Source: Acuticoccus sp965213555
Lineage (GTDB): Bacteria; Pseudomonadota; Alphaproteobacteria; Rhizobiales; Amorphaceae
Reading direction: 5' to 3'
Length of the DNA: 64,000 nt
Assembly: GCF_965213555.1 (NCBI RefSeq)
Contig: NZ_OZ243890.1
Span: 1,488,001 to 1,552,000, forward strand
Shown here: one piece after another, positions 41,557-50,806 of the stretch
Position numbering within the stretch: position 1 is the first letter of the stretch
Layout: each line of letters opens with the position of its first letter
Made by a program: the position numbers and the translations under genes
Notes under the pieces: generated by a model
What the model was told of the DNA's origin: nothing
The model's database searches: none
Seen by the model: only the letters and a program-made list of their open reading frames with translations

Positions 41557-42711
41557 ATGGACGCCACAACCGCGCCTGCGACGGGCGCTGCCGAAGGGGC
41601 GCGGCCGCTCGCCGGGATGATGATCGTCGAGCTCGGCCACAGCGTCGCCGCGCCGTACGCCGGCATGATCCTCGCCGATCTCGGCGCGCGCGTCGTGAAG
41701 GTCGAGAACCCGGACAAGGGCGACACCGCACGCGGGTGGGGCCCGCCCTTCTGGCACGACACCGCGAGCGCCTTCGCCGCGCTCAATCGCGGCAAGGAGG
41801 GCATTACCATCGACTACGCTGACCCGGCGGAGCGCGCCCGCCTGCGCGCGCTGATGGCGACGGCGGACGGCGTGATCCAGAACCTGCGCCCCGGCCTGCT
41901 CGAGAAGTACGAGTTCGACGTCGCAGGTGTGATGGCGCAGAATCCGCGTCTCGTGTGGTGCGATCTCGGCGCGTTCGGCGCGGTCGGCCCGCTGAAGTCC
42001 AAGCCCGGCTACGACCCGCTGGCGCAGGCGACGTCCGGCATCATGTCGGTGACGGGCGAGTACGGCCGCCCGCCGGTGCGCGTCGGCGTGTCGCTTGTCG
42101 ACATGGGCTCGGGCATGTGGAGCGTCATCGGGATGCTCTCGGCGCTCGTCGCCCGCGAGCGGACGGGCAAGGGCACGCGCATGTCCACCTCCCTGTTCGA
42201 GACCGGCCTCGCGTGGATGACGATCCCCCTCGCTGGCTACGAGGCGACCGGCGACGTGCGCCGCCCCTACGGCTCTGGCGTCGGCGAGATCTGCCCCTAC
42301 CAGGCGTTCGAGACCAAGGACGGCTGGCTGATGATCGCGGCGGGCACCGACCGCCTGTTCCGGCGACTCGACCGGGTGCTCGGCCTCGGCCTCGCCGACG
42401 ATCCGGCCTACGCGACCAACGCCGGGCGCGTCTTCAACCGCGACGTGCTGCTGCCGATGATCGCCGAGAGGGTGGCGGCGTGGGCGCCGGGCGACCTCGC
42501 CGCCGCACTCGATGAGGCGGGCGTCCCCAACTGCCCGTTGCTCGCCACCGACGAGGTCGCCCGCCACCCGCAGACCGAGGCGCTCGGGATGGCCGTCGAT
42601 GTCGACGGGCTGAGGCTGATGGGCGTCCCCCTCACGTTCGACGGCGAGCGACCGCGAGCGAGGACCGCCGCTCCCGCACTCGGCGAGCACAACGAAAGGA
42701 CCAAGGCATGA
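41557..42711 (+). CDS. CaiB/BaiF-type (class III) CoA-transferase
   Basis: A 384-aa CoA-transferase. Family marks are MIVELGHSVAAPYAGMILADLGARVVKVE, FAALNRGKEGITIDY, the catalytic Asp region LVDMGSGMWSVIGML, TGKGTRMSTSLFETGLAWM and the GTDRLFRRL segment. Class III members move CoA between carboxylates such as formate/oxalate, carnitine or succinate/glutarate. ATG 41557 has AGAGG upstream. The stop overlaps the hydratase ATG (ATGA). Confidence 0.9.
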   Translation: MDATTAPATGAAEGARPLAGMMIVELGHSVAAPYAGMILADLGARVVKVENPDKGDTARGWGPPFWHDTASAFAALNRGKEGITIDYADPAERARLRALMATADGVIQNLRPGLLEKYEFDVAGVMAQNPRLVWCDLGAFGAVGPLKSKPGYDPLAQATSGIMSVTGEYGRPPVRVGVSLVDMGSGMWSVIGMLSALVARERTGKGTRMSTSLFETGLAWMTIPLAGYEATGDVRRPYGSGVGEICPYQAFETKDGWLMIAAGTDRLFRRLDRVLGLGLADDPAYATNAGRVFNRDVLLPMIAERVAAWAPGDLAAALDEAGVPNCPLLATDEVARHPQTEALGMAVDVDGLRLMGVPLTFDGERPRARTAAPALGEHNERTKA

Positions 42712-43523
42712 CGATCCCGATGCCGGCCGAGGTCACCGGCCTTACGACCATCGCGCTGCACCGCCCGGAGGAGCACGTCCTCCTCGTGACGCTCGACCGG
42801 CCGGAGGCCCGCAACGCGATGAACACACAGATGGGCCTCGACCTGATGGCCGTGTTCGAGCGCATGCAGGTGACGACCGACGGCGCGCGCTGCATCGTCA
42901 TGACCGGGCAAGGCGACAAGGCCTTCTGCGCCGGCGGCGACCTCAAGGAGCGGCGCGGCATGAGCGACGAGATGTGGCAGACCCAGCATGCGATCTTCGA
43001 GCGCATGGTGCGCTCGCTCGTCGGATGCCCGATCCCCGTCATCGCGGCGGTGAACGGCGCGGCCTACGGCGGAGGCTGCGAGATCGCCGCCGCGTGCGAC
43101 TTCGTCTACGCGTCGACGAACGCCCGCTTTGCGCTGACGGAGGTGACGCTCGGCATCATGCCCGGCGCCGGCGGCACGCAGAACATGGCCCGCGCGATGG
43201 GCGCGCGGCGCGCCAAGGAGGTGCTCCTCACCGGCAGCCCGTTCACGGCGGAGGAGGGCGAGCGCTGGGGCCTCGTCAACCGCGTCTGCCAGCCGGACGA
43301 CCTGGTGCCAGCCGCCGTCGAGACGGCCAAGCGCATCGCCACCAACGCGCCGATCTCCACGCGGCAGATCAAGCAGTCGATCAACCGCGGTCTCGACATG
43401 AGCTTGTGGGACGGTCTCGCCTACGAGATCGAGGCCTACAATCGCATGGTGCCGACGCAGGACCGAAGCGAAGGCGTCAACGCCTTCAACGAAAAGCGCA
43501 CGCCGAGCTTCGTGGGCCGCTGA
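42708..43523 (+). CDS. Enoyl-CoA hydratase/isomerase family protein
   Basis: A 271-aa crotonase-fold enzyme. The oxyanion-hole segments are FCAGGDLKER and AVNGAAYGGGCEIAAACD; the two acidic positions used by hydratases fall in LTEVTLGIMPGAGGTQ, both apparently filled. It would hydrate an enoyl-CoA made by the acyl-CoA dehydrogenase. Its stop overlaps the next start in TGATG. Confidence 0.9.
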   Translation: MTIPMPAEVTGLTTIALHRPEEHVLLVTLDRPEARNAMNTQMGLDLMAVFERMQVTTDGARCIVMTGQGDKAFCAGGDLKERRGMSDEMWQTQHAIFERMVRSLVGCPIPVIAAVNGAAYGGGCEIAAACDFVYASTNARFALTEVTLGIMPGAGGTQNMARAMGARRAKEVLLTGSPFTAEEGERWGLVNRVCQPDDLVPAAVETAKRIATNAPISTRQIKQSINRGLDMSLWDGLAYEIEAYNRMVPTQDRSEGVNAFNEKRTPSFVGR

Positions 43524-44401
43524 TGCTCCCCGCAGAACAGGTTCCGGGCGTCTATCACCGGCGCGTCGGTGACACCCTCGTCACCGCGCTGTCGGACGGC
43601 TACCTCGACGCCTCCTGCGACGTCTTCCGCAACCTCTCGGAGGACGAGGCGAAGGCGGTGTTGGTGGGTGGCCTCCAACCCTACCCGCCACGGATCTCGG
43701 TCAACGCCTTCCTGGTACGCAGCGGCGGCCGCACGGCGATCGTCGACACCGGCTCGTCGGACTGCATGGGCGACACGCTCGGCCAGCTCCCGAAGAACAT
43801 GGCGGCCGCCGGTGTCGCGCCGGAGGACGTCGACACCGTGCTGCTGACCCACATGCACCCGGACCACTCCGGCGGCCTCATCGACCCCGCGGGCAACGCG
43901 TTCTTCCCCAACGCGGAGGTCGTCGTCGGCGAGGCCGACTACAAGCTCTGGCACGACGACGCCATCGCCGCGGCCGTCGACGAGCGGCGGCGCAAGCGGT
44001 ACTTCACCTGGAGCCGTGCGCACGTCGCGCCCTACAGGGACCGCCTGCGCTGGACGCCGGCCGCGGGCGGCGAGGTGCTGCCGAGCGTGACGACGGTGCC
44101 GCTTCCCGGCCACACGCCAGGGCACACCGGCTACCTCATCACCTCGGGCGGCGACAGCCTCCTCATCTGGGGAGACACCGTTCACGTCCCCGGCATCCAG
44201 GTGCCCCGGCCCGACACGACGATGGTGTTCGACTGGGACCCCGAGGGCGCCATCGCCTCGCGCCGCAGGATCCTCGAGATGGTGTCGGCGGAGGAGATCC
44301 CCGTCGCGGGCATGCACGTCCACTTCCCCGGCTTCGCCAACGTCGCACGCGATGGCGGCAGCTACCGCATCGTGCAGGAGGGCTGGGCGCACACGGTGTG
44401 A
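43523..44401 (+). CDS. MBL-fold metallo-hydrolase
   Basis: A 292-aa metallo-beta-lactamase-fold hydrolase. The zinc motif is LLTHMHPDHSGG; further metal ligands lie in PLPGHTPGHTGY, WGDTVHV and the C-terminal GMHVHFPG. There is no signal peptide, so it is cytoplasmic. It could be a thioesterase or lactonase of the pathway; the precise role is unknown. It is last in the CoA-transferase operon. Confidence 0.87.
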   Translation: MLPAEQVPGVYHRRVGDTLVTALSDGYLDASCDVFRNLSEDEAKAVLVGGLQPYPPRISVNAFLVRSGGRTAIVDTGSSDCMGDTLGQLPKNMAAAGVAPEDVDTVLLTHMHPDHSGGLIDPAGNAFFPNAEVVVGEADYKLWHDDAIAAAVDERRRKRYFTWSRAHVAPYRDRLRWTPAAGGEVLPSVTTVPLPGHTPGHTGYLITSGGDSLLIWGDTVHVPGIQVPRPDTTMVFDWDPEGAIASRRRILEMVSAEEIPVAGMHVHFPGFANVARDGGSYRIVQEGWAHTV

Positions 44402-44485
44402 CCGCCTTTCCGAGGGACGGTCGATCGCGTGCCGCCTCGTCCTTCGCCGACCACCTCGCAGCCTTGTCGACATGATGGCGCCCGT

Positions 44486-45799
44486 TCAGCGCAGCAACTC
44501 GTAAGGCAACCAGGTGATCAGCGCCGGGAAGATCACCATGAGGAGCAGGGCGGTCGCTTGAAGGAGCACGAAGGGAAAGACTGACCTGTAGATGTCGGCC
44601 ATGGTGACGCTCGCCGGCACCACGCTGCGTAGGTAGAAGAGGTTGAAGCCGAACGGCGGCGTCAGGAACGCCATCTCCATGTTCACGATGAAGAGGACGC
44701 CGAGCCACACCGGGTCGAAGCCAAGGTTCGTCGCGATGGGGAAGAAGAGCGGCGTGGTGAGGATCATGATGCCGATGGGATCGAGGAAGCACCCCATCAG
44801 GAGCCAGATCACCTGCATGCCGAACAGCACACCCCACCGGCCGCCGGGAAGCACCGACAGCGCGTCGCTCACCAGTCGGTCGGCACCCACGGCGGCGTAG
44901 AGCGAGGTGAAGATCGCTGCCGCGAAGACGATCCACATGACCATGCAGCTGAGGCGCAAGGTGATCTTGCAGGCCTCGTAGACCGTCGTCCAGTTGAGCT
45001 GGCCCTTGGCGAGCGCGCAGACCATCGCGCCCAAGGCCCCGAGGCCGGCCGCCTCGCTGGGGGTCGCAGCGCCGGCGATGATGCTTCCGAGCACGAGCGC
45101 GATCAGAAGAAGCGGCAGGATGACCGAGCGCAGGGCGACGAACCGCTCGCGCCAGTTGGCCCGCTCGGCCTGCGGCAGCGCAGGGCCGAGCTCCGGCCGG
45201 ATCGCGCACAGGATGAGGATGTAGATCGTGAACAGGGCGACGATGACAAGCCCGGCGGTGATGCCGCCGAGGAAGAGCATCCCCACCGACGTGTTGGTGT
45301 AGAGCCCCAGCACGATCATCATGACGCTGGGCGGGATGAGCACGCCGAGGGCGCCGCCGCCTGCGATGCAACCCAGGCTGAGGCTCTTGCTGTAATTGTG
45401 CTTCAGCATCGAAGGCAGCGCGACCATCCCCATGGTCACCGTCGCCGCGCCGCTGACCCCGACCAGCGCGGCGAAGATCGTGCACACGAAGACCGTGCCG
45501 ACGGCGAGCCCCCCGTTCAGCGCGCCCAACCACTTCTGCATCATCGCGTAAAGGTCGGCCGCGATGCCCGATCGCTCCAGCATCGAGCCCATGAAGATGA
45601 ACATCGGGATCGCCAGGAGCACGAAGCTCGTCGCCGAGCTGAAGGTCTGGATGCCGAGCGCGTAGAGCGCGTTTGGACCCCACAGGAAGTAGGTGCCCAC
45701 CACCGCAGAGCCGCCGAGCGCGAACACCAAAGGCACGCCCGCGACCATCAGGACCACGAACGACCCGAACAGGATGAGCGTGATGAGTTCGATGCTCAC
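44486..45799 (-). CDS. TRAP transporter large permease (DctM type)
   Basis: A 437-aa DctM subunit with IPMFIFMGSMLERSGIA, GVSGAATVTMGMVALPSM, GALGVLIPPSVMMIVLG, AATPSEAAGLGALGAM and FLTPPFGFNLFYL. The start is GTG 45799, overlapping the DctQ stop (GTGA). It is third gene of a minus-strand receptor-DctQ-DctM operon that converges on the metallo-hydrolase gene. Confidence 0.92.
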   Translation of the reverse strand: MSIELITLILFGSFVVLMVAGVPLVFALGGSAVVGTYFLWGPNALYALGIQTFSSATSFVLLAIPMFIFMGSMLERSGIAADLYAMMQKWLGALNGGLAVGTVFVCTIFAALVGVSGAATVTMGMVALPSMLKHNYSKSLSLGCIAGGGALGVLIPPSVMMIVLGLYTNTSVGMLFLGGITAGLVIVALFTIYILILCAIRPELGPALPQAERANWRERFVALRSVILPLLLIALVLGSIIAGAATPSEAAGLGALGAMVCALAKGQLNWTTVYEACKITLRLSCMVMWIVFAAAIFTSLYAAVGADRLVSDALSVLPGGRWGVLFGMQVIWLLMGCFLDPIGIMILTTPLFFPIATNLGFDPVWLGVLFIVNMEMAFLTPPFGFNLFYLRSVVPASVTMADIYRSVFPFVLLQATALLLMVIFPALITWLPYELLR

Positions 45800-46350
45800 G
45801 GCGTGGGAACAACTTCCGAGGTGGAGCTGTGACCCGGCAGCAGCGGCTGCCCGGTCAGGGCCATGTGGAGGTCGCGCAGGAGCTTGGCGATGGCCTGCAG
45901 CAGGATGAGCAGCGCCCCCGTAGCGAGCACCGCGTAGATGGGGAAAAGCGGCGGGCCCCAGTCGGTCCCGGCGCGTTGGCCGCGTTCCAGCGCCTCGCTT
46001 GCCATGATCGAGGTCTGCTGGAGGAGCACGAAGCAGAAGATGATGACGAAGCCGGCGGTCAGCACGTCGAGGGTCGCCTGCACCCGTGGGCGAAGGTTCG
46101 AGTAGACGATGTCCATGGCCACGTGGTCGCGGTGGAGCAGCGTGTAGCCGCCGCCCAGCAGGATGTAGCCGGCGAAGATGTAGGAGATCAGCTCGTTGCC
46201 CCAGGTGGTGGGCGCGGCGAACGCGTACCGCAGCGTCACCTCCCACACCACGAGGGCGATCAGGACGAGCAGCGACAGCGCCGCGACGCGTCCGACGATG
46301 CCGTTCAGCCCGTCGATCGACCGCACGGCGGCTCTTACGATGGCAAGCAT
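45796..46350 (-). CDS. TRAP transporter small permease (DctQ type)
   Basis: A 184-aa four-helix DctQ subunit (RYAFAAPTTWGNELISYIF, LLHRDHVAMDIVY). ATG 46350. It lies between its receptor (78 bp upstream) and the large permease, with which it overlaps by 4 bp. The C-terminal tail is Ser/Thr/Pro-rich. Confidence 0.88.
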   Translation of the reverse strand: MLAIVRAAVRSIDGLNGIVGRVAALSLLVLIALVVWEVTLRYAFAAPTTWGNELISYIFAGYILLGGGYTLLHRDHVAMDIVYSNLRPRVQATLDVLTAGFVIIFCFVLLQQTSIMASEALERGQRAGTDWGPPLFPIYAVLATGALLILLQAIAKLLRDLHMALTGQPLLPGHSSTSEVVPTP

Positions 46351-46428
46351 CGTGGCTCCATCACCGGGTCCGGGGGGTCCCTGCGCGCGGCCCGGCCGTC
46401 GCGCAGGGGTTTGGACGCTTGGCTGCGA

Positions 46429-47532
46429 TCAGATGTTCGCGGGGCGCTGGGCGAGGGTGTCGCGCGTCTCGAAGATGATCTCGAGGACCCGCTGCGTGTC
46501 CTCGTCATCCCCCGCCATCCGCTCGAGCGCTTCGGCGGAGATGCGCTTCATCTCCTCGATGTCCTCGGGCGGCAGCGCGTTGAACTCCACGCCGGCGTCC
46601 TTCATGATCTGCACCGCACGAGCGCTGTTGAACGTCGAGGTGGACGCGCGCTCCAGGGCATAGACCCGGGTGGCAAGGTTCATGACGGTCTTGAGGTCGT
46701 CCGGCAGGCTCTCATAGGCCCGCATGTTCATGAACTGGTCTTCCATGTCGAACTTGATGAGCGACGGGCCGAGGTAGAACTTCGCCACCTCGTGCAGCTT
46801 CACAGCCATGAAGCCGTCCGGCGAGCCCCAGTTCGACGCGTCGATCACCCCCGTGGACATGGCGGTGTACTGCTCTTCGCCAGGGATGGTGACGATCGAG
46901 GCGCCCTGCGCCTTCCAGATCTCGGCGCCGAGGCCGAAGCTGCGGATCTTCACGCCGTCGAAGTCGGACAGGCGGGTCATCTTCTCGCGCGACATGGTCG
47001 CGCCCCACTCGTCTGAGTAGACCGGCCCGAGGAAGTGAAGGTTCTGTTCGGCGAAGGCCTCGCGCACGATGCTCAAGAGGTCCGTCTCGTGCCACAGGTA
47101 GTCATAGTGGTCGAGCGCGGTGAACGCGAAGGGGACGCCCCAGGTCCACAGCGTGAAGGGGATCGTGCCGCGCCAGTAGACCTGTGCGGCATAGCCGATC
47201 TCGACCACGCCCTTGCCGACGGCGTCGAGCATCTCGAAGGTCGGGACGATGGCGCCCGGCGGAAAGGCCTGGATCTCGATGCGCCCGCCCGACATCTCGC
47301 GGACGCGCTCCACGTAGCGCGGCACCAGCACGTCCCACTCCGTGGTCCCCGGGCCGAGGAAGGACTGCATCCTAAAACGGAACTCCGGGCTCTGCGCCAT
47401 GGCGCCGGTGGTGAGCCCTGCGGTGGCCGCAAGGCTCACCCCGGCGAGGCCTGCCTTGACCACGTCGCGGCGCCGGATCTTCTGACCGGCGACGGTGTGG
47501 ACGACGCGGTCGTGATCATTCTTGGTCGCCAT
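46429..47532 (-). CDS. TRAP transporter substrate-binding protein, Tat-type signal
   Basis: A 367-aa DctP-family receptor. The N-terminus has a twin-arginine-like signal (KIRRRDVVKAGLAGVSLAA). The mature part carries RFRMQSFLGPGTTEWDVL, PPGAIVPTFEMLDAV, a WTWGVPFAFT motif, FDGVKIRSFGLGAEIW with the binding Arg, and GSPDGFMAVKLHEVAKFY. The WTWGVPFA-type sequence resembles TakP-like receptors for 2-oxo acids; that ligand guess is weak. A strong GGGAGGGAG site precedes the ATG. Confidence 0.9.
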   Translation of the reverse strand: MATKNDHDRVVHTVAGQKIRRRDVVKAGLAGVSLAATAGLTTGAMAQSPEFRFRMQSFLGPGTTEWDVLVPRYVERVREMSGGRIEIQAFPPGAIVPTFEMLDAVGKGVVEIGYAAQVYWRGTIPFTLWTWGVPFAFTALDHYDYLWHETDLLSIVREAFAEQNLHFLGPVYSDEWGATMSREKMTRLSDFDGVKIRSFGLGAEIWKAQGASIVTIPGEEQYTAMSTGVIDASNWGSPDGFMAVKLHEVAKFYLGPSLIKFDMEDQFMNMRAYESLPDDLKTVMNLATRVYALERASTSTFNSARAVQIMKDAGVEFNALPPEDIEEMKRISAEALERMAGDDEDTQRVLEIIFETRDTLAQRPANI

Positions 47533-47906
47533 CTTCTCCCTCCCCTGACACCTTTATGCTTCAGCGACGCATCGCGATACCTTGGATCATCCCCGGAACT
47601 ACCGTGGTTGACCCGTCCGCGCGCCGAGTTTGTGTCGAGACTAGTGGTGCTCTGCGAGCCGCGCAACGCCAAACGATCGATGGGGTCGCACCCGCTGAAG
47701 CCAGCCGAAGGCCGTGCGCGGCGACGCGGCCGTGGTCCCGGTCATCACAGCGCTAGGAGCGCGAACGCAAGTTGGCCTGTCGGCGAAGTCACCGTCACCG
47801 CGGCGTTGTGGGTGCACGGTTGATCTTCCCGGGACGTCTCTTCAAGATGGACCCCTTACGTCGAGGAAGCCGGGCGCACGATCCGGCGGGACGTTTTGGA
47901 GGAAGC
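47533..47906. other. Intergenic region between divergent TRAP and Liv operons
   Basis: About 374 bp holding the promoters of both directions. I see no confident -35/-10 pair, palindrome or small gene. The frames that cross it on either strand are extensions of shadows without ribosome sites. Confidence 0.4.
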
Positions 47907-49190
47907 ATGCTCGCCAAGCTGAAGGGGGTCCTCGTCGCCGGCCTCGTCGTCGTCGCGGCTCCGGCCCTCGCCGAGGAGCTCAAGGTCGGCGTCATCTACG
48001 ACCTCACCGGTCCGTTCGCGGCGGGTGGCTCGCAGGCGTCGGCCATCGGCACGCAGATCGCCATCGACATGATCAACGAGCGTGGCGGCGTCGAGGGCTA
48101 CACCATCGTTCCGGTCAACGCCGACGCGCAGTCGAAGGCCGACGTCGCCATCAACGAGGCCGAGCGGCTGCTCAACGACGAGAAGGTCGACCTCATCATG
48201 GGCGTCTTCTCCTCGGCGCACTGCGTGCCGATGGCGGCCAAGGTGGACGCCGCGCAGCGGTTCATGTGGGCGAACGTCTGCGTGTCCTCGTCCGTGTTCA
48301 AGGACAAGGACCTTAAGTACGTGTTCCGTGCCCAGGTCCACTCCGACCAGTTCGGCGAAGCCTCGTGCCTCTTCATCGCCGAGAACGCCGAGGAGAAGCT
48401 CGGCACCGCCGTGGAGGACGTGCGCGTCGCCATCATCCACGAGGACGGCCCGTACGGGTCCGGCGTCGCCGAGGGGAACCGGGTGACGTGCGAGGAGCTC
48501 GGCATGCAGATCGTGCACGAGGAGGGCTACGCGGCCACCTCCACCGACCTGTCTCCGCTCGTCACCAAGCTGCGGCGCGCGCGGCCGGACGTCATCCTCC
48601 ACACCGGCTACAACCCGGACATCACGCTGTTCCTGCGCCAGGCCGAGGAGCAGGGTCTGACCTGGAAGGCGCTGATCGGCCACGGCGCCGGCTACGGCCA
48701 GATCGACAAGCTGATGGAGACCTTCGGCGAGGACGCCAACTACATCTACAACGTCGACCCCGCCGCCGCGCAGCTCCTCGATCCGGCGACGCTGTCGGAG
48801 GGCCTGGGCGAGGTCACCGCCGAGATGGTCCGGCGGTACAAGGATCAGACCGACGTGCAGGAGGTGCCGCCGCACGCCTCCATGGGCTTCAACCAGTCCT
48901 GGATCCTATTCACCGACGTCCTGCCGCGCGCCATCAAGGACCACGGCGGCGTCGACCCCGAGGCGCTGCGTCAGGCGGCGTTGGAGACCGACATCCCCGA
49001 GGGCGGCACGATCCAGGGCTACGGGGTGAAGTTCAACCCGCCGGGCGACCCCATGGCCGGGCAGAACGCGCGCTCGAGCCCCGTCGTCATGCAGTACATC
49101 GACGGCGAGACCAAGATCGTCTGGCCAGAAGCGATCCAGACCGTCGAGCCGGTGCTGCCGCTCCCCTCCGATCACGCCTACGCGAACTAG
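47907..49190 (+). CDS. Branched-chain-amino-acid-type ABC transporter substrate-binding protein
   Basis: A 427-aa LivK-like periplasmic receptor. Signal peptide residues about 1-22 (ending ALA), then LKVGVIYDLTGPFAAGG, AIDMINERGGVEGY, VDLIMGVFSSAHC, DGPYGSGVAEGN, and DLSPLVTKLRRARPDVILHTGYNPD. Such receptors bind amino acids, amides or aromatic acids; this one precedes a complete Liv operon ending in a CnbZ-like deaminase. ATG 47907 follows TGGAGGAAG. Confidence 0.9.
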   Translation: MLAKLKGVLVAGLVVVAAPALAEELKVGVIYDLTGPFAAGGSQASAIGTQIAIDMINERGGVEGYTIVPVNADAQSKADVAINEAERLLNDEKVDLIMGVFSSAHCVPMAAKVDAAQRFMWANVCVSSSVFKDKDLKYVFRAQVHSDQFGEASCLFIAENAEEKLGTAVEDVRVAIIHEDGPYGSGVAEGNRVTCEELGMQIVHEEGYAATSTDLSPLVTKLRRARPDVILHTGYNPDITLFLRQAEEQGLTWKALIGHGAGYGQIDKLMETFGEDANYIYNVDPAAAQLLDPATLSEGLGEVTAEMVRRYKDQTDVQEVPPHASMGFNQSWILFTDVLPRAIKDHGGVDPEALRQAALETDIPEGGTIQGYGVKFNPPGDPMAGQNARSSPVVMQYIDGETKIVWPEAIQTVEPVLPLPSDHAYAN

Positions 49191-49272
49191 CATCCCGACG
49201 CCGGCGAGCCGACGGACCCTCCGTCGGCCCGCGGGCCCGGCGCCGTTCGTGCGCCGGCGGGACGCGCCAGGC

Positions 49273-50016
49273 ATGGCCAAGCTCACGGTCTCCGGGCTCA
49301 CCAAGACGTTCGGTGGCTTCACCGCCATCAAGGACGTGGCGTTCGAGGTGGAGGAGGGCGAGATCCTCGGCCTCATCGGTCCGAACGGCTCGGGCAAGAG
49401 CACGACGTTCAACTGCATCGCCGGCATGCTCAACCCGACCGCCGGCACGGTGGTGTTCGAGGGCCGCACGATCGGCGGCCTGCCGGCGCACGCGGTCTGC
49501 CGCGCGGGCATCGGACGCACGTACCAGATCCCGCGGCCGTTTCATAACCTGTCGCTCGTCGAGAACGTCGCGCTGTCGTCCTACTTCGGGCAGGGCAAGG
49601 ACGTGACGCGCGCCACTGCTTGGGAGCAGGCGCAAGAGGCGCTGTCCATCGTCGGGCTGCCGACGGACCCGGCCGCGCGCACCGACGGGCTCAACGCCTC
49701 CGCGTTGAAGAAGCTCGAGCTCGCCCGGGCACTCGCCACCCAACCGCGCCTCCTGTTGGCCGACGAGAGCCTCAACGGGCTCGACCACGGCGAGATGGAC
49801 CAGGCGGCCGACATGCTGGACCGCGTCCGCCGCGAGCGCGGCATCACCATCGTGTGGGTCGAGCACATCATGGGCGTCCTCATGCGCGTGGTCGATCGCG
49901 TCGTCGTGCTCGACCATGGCGAGGTGATCTTCGACGGCGCGCCGGAGGCCGCCCAGGCCGACCGCAAGGTGGTCGAGGTCTACCTCGGCACCGACGCGGA
50001 CGCGGAGGTCGCGTGA
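49273..50016 (+). CDS. Liv-type ABC transporter ATP-binding protein (LivG-like), unusual signature
   Basis: A 247-aa ATPase. Walker A is GPNGSGKSTT, the Q-loop region is GIGRTYQIPRPF, Walker B is RLLLADESLNGLD and the switch His is in WVEHIMGVL. The ABC signature reads LNASALKKLELARAL instead of LSxGQ, and the residue after the catalytic Glu is Ser not Pro. Such changes occur in a LivG subgroup, so it is probably active. Start ATG 49273; a 12-residue longer frame exists. It is coupled to the next gene by GTGA. Confidence 0.87.
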   Translation: MAKLTVSGLTKTFGGFTAIKDVAFEVEEGEILGLIGPNGSGKSTTFNCIAGMLNPTAGTVVFEGRTIGGLPAHAVCRAGIGRTYQIPRPFHNLSLVENVALSSYFGQGKDVTRATAWEQAQEALSIVGLPTDPAARTDGLNASALKKLELARALATQPRLLLADESLNGLDHGEMDQAADMLDRVRRERGITIVWVEHIMGVLMRVVDRVVVLDHGEVIFDGAPEAAQADRKVVEVYLGTDADAEVA

Positions 50017-50729
50017 GCGCGGCCATGCTCGAGCTCGAGGGCGTCGGCGCCGGCTACGGGCAGTTCCAGGCGTTGTTCGACCTCTCCATGCGCGTCGAGG
50101 CGGGCGAGGCCGTCGCCGTCATCGGTGCCAACGGCGCCGGCAAGACGACGCTCCTGCGCGTCATCTCGGGGATGCTGCCGGCGCGTGCGGGCACCATCGT
50201 CATGGAGGGCGTCGACCTCAAAGCGACGCCGCCGCACAGGATCATCGAGACCGGCATCGCGCATGTGCCGGAGAGCCGGCGGCTGTTCCCGCGCCTGACG
50301 GTGGAGGACAACCTGCGCATGGGCGCCTTCACCAAGGCCGCGCGCGACAGGTTCCGCGAGCGGCTCGACTACGTCTACGAGCTGTTCCCGCGGCTTCGGG
50401 AGCGTCGGCAGCAGCTCGCCGGCACGATGTCCGGCGGCGAGCAGCAGATGTGCGCCATCGCCCGCGCGCTGATGAGCGGCCCCAAGCTCGTCCTCCTCGA
50501 CGAGCCGTCCATGGGCCTCGCCCCGGTGATCGTGCGCCAGGTGTTCGACCTCGTGCGCCGCATCCGGGCGGAGGGCTACACCGTGCTCATCGTCGAGCAG
50601 AACGTGCGCCAGGTGCTCGCGGTCGCCGACCGCGCGTACCTCCTTGAGGTCGGCCGCATCGAGGCGCAGGGCACGTCGGCCGAGCTCCTCGCCTCGGACG
50701 AGGTCCAGCGCTCGTACATGGGCCTATGA
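50013..50729 (+). CDS. Liv-type ABC transporter ATP-binding protein (LivF-like)
   Basis: A 238-aa ATPase with Walker A GANGAGKTTL, signature MSGGEQQMCAIARAL, Walker B LVLLDEPSMGLAP and IVEQNV. AHVPESRRLFPRLTVEDNL is diagnostic of LivF. The start is GTG 50013 with GGAGG 4 bases upstream, overlapping the LivG-like stop; ATG 50025 is an alternative. Confidence 0.92.
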   Translation: MSAAMLELEGVGAGYGQFQALFDLSMRVEAGEAVAVIGANGAGKTTLLRVISGMLPARAGTIVMEGVDLKATPPHRIIETGIAHVPESRRLFPRLTVEDNLRMGAFTKAARDRFRERLDYVYELFPRLRERRQQLAGTMSGGEQQMCAIARALMSGPKLVLLDEPSMGLAPVIVRQVFDLVRRIRAEGYTVLIVEQNVRQVLAVADRAYLLEVGRIEAQGTSAELLASDEVQRSYMGL

Positions 50730-50806
50730 GGCGAGCCCCCACCCCTGCCGCGGGACGGGCCGGGAGCCGCAGCAGCGCGGCCGATCCACCGTGCGGAGAC
50801 CCGTAG

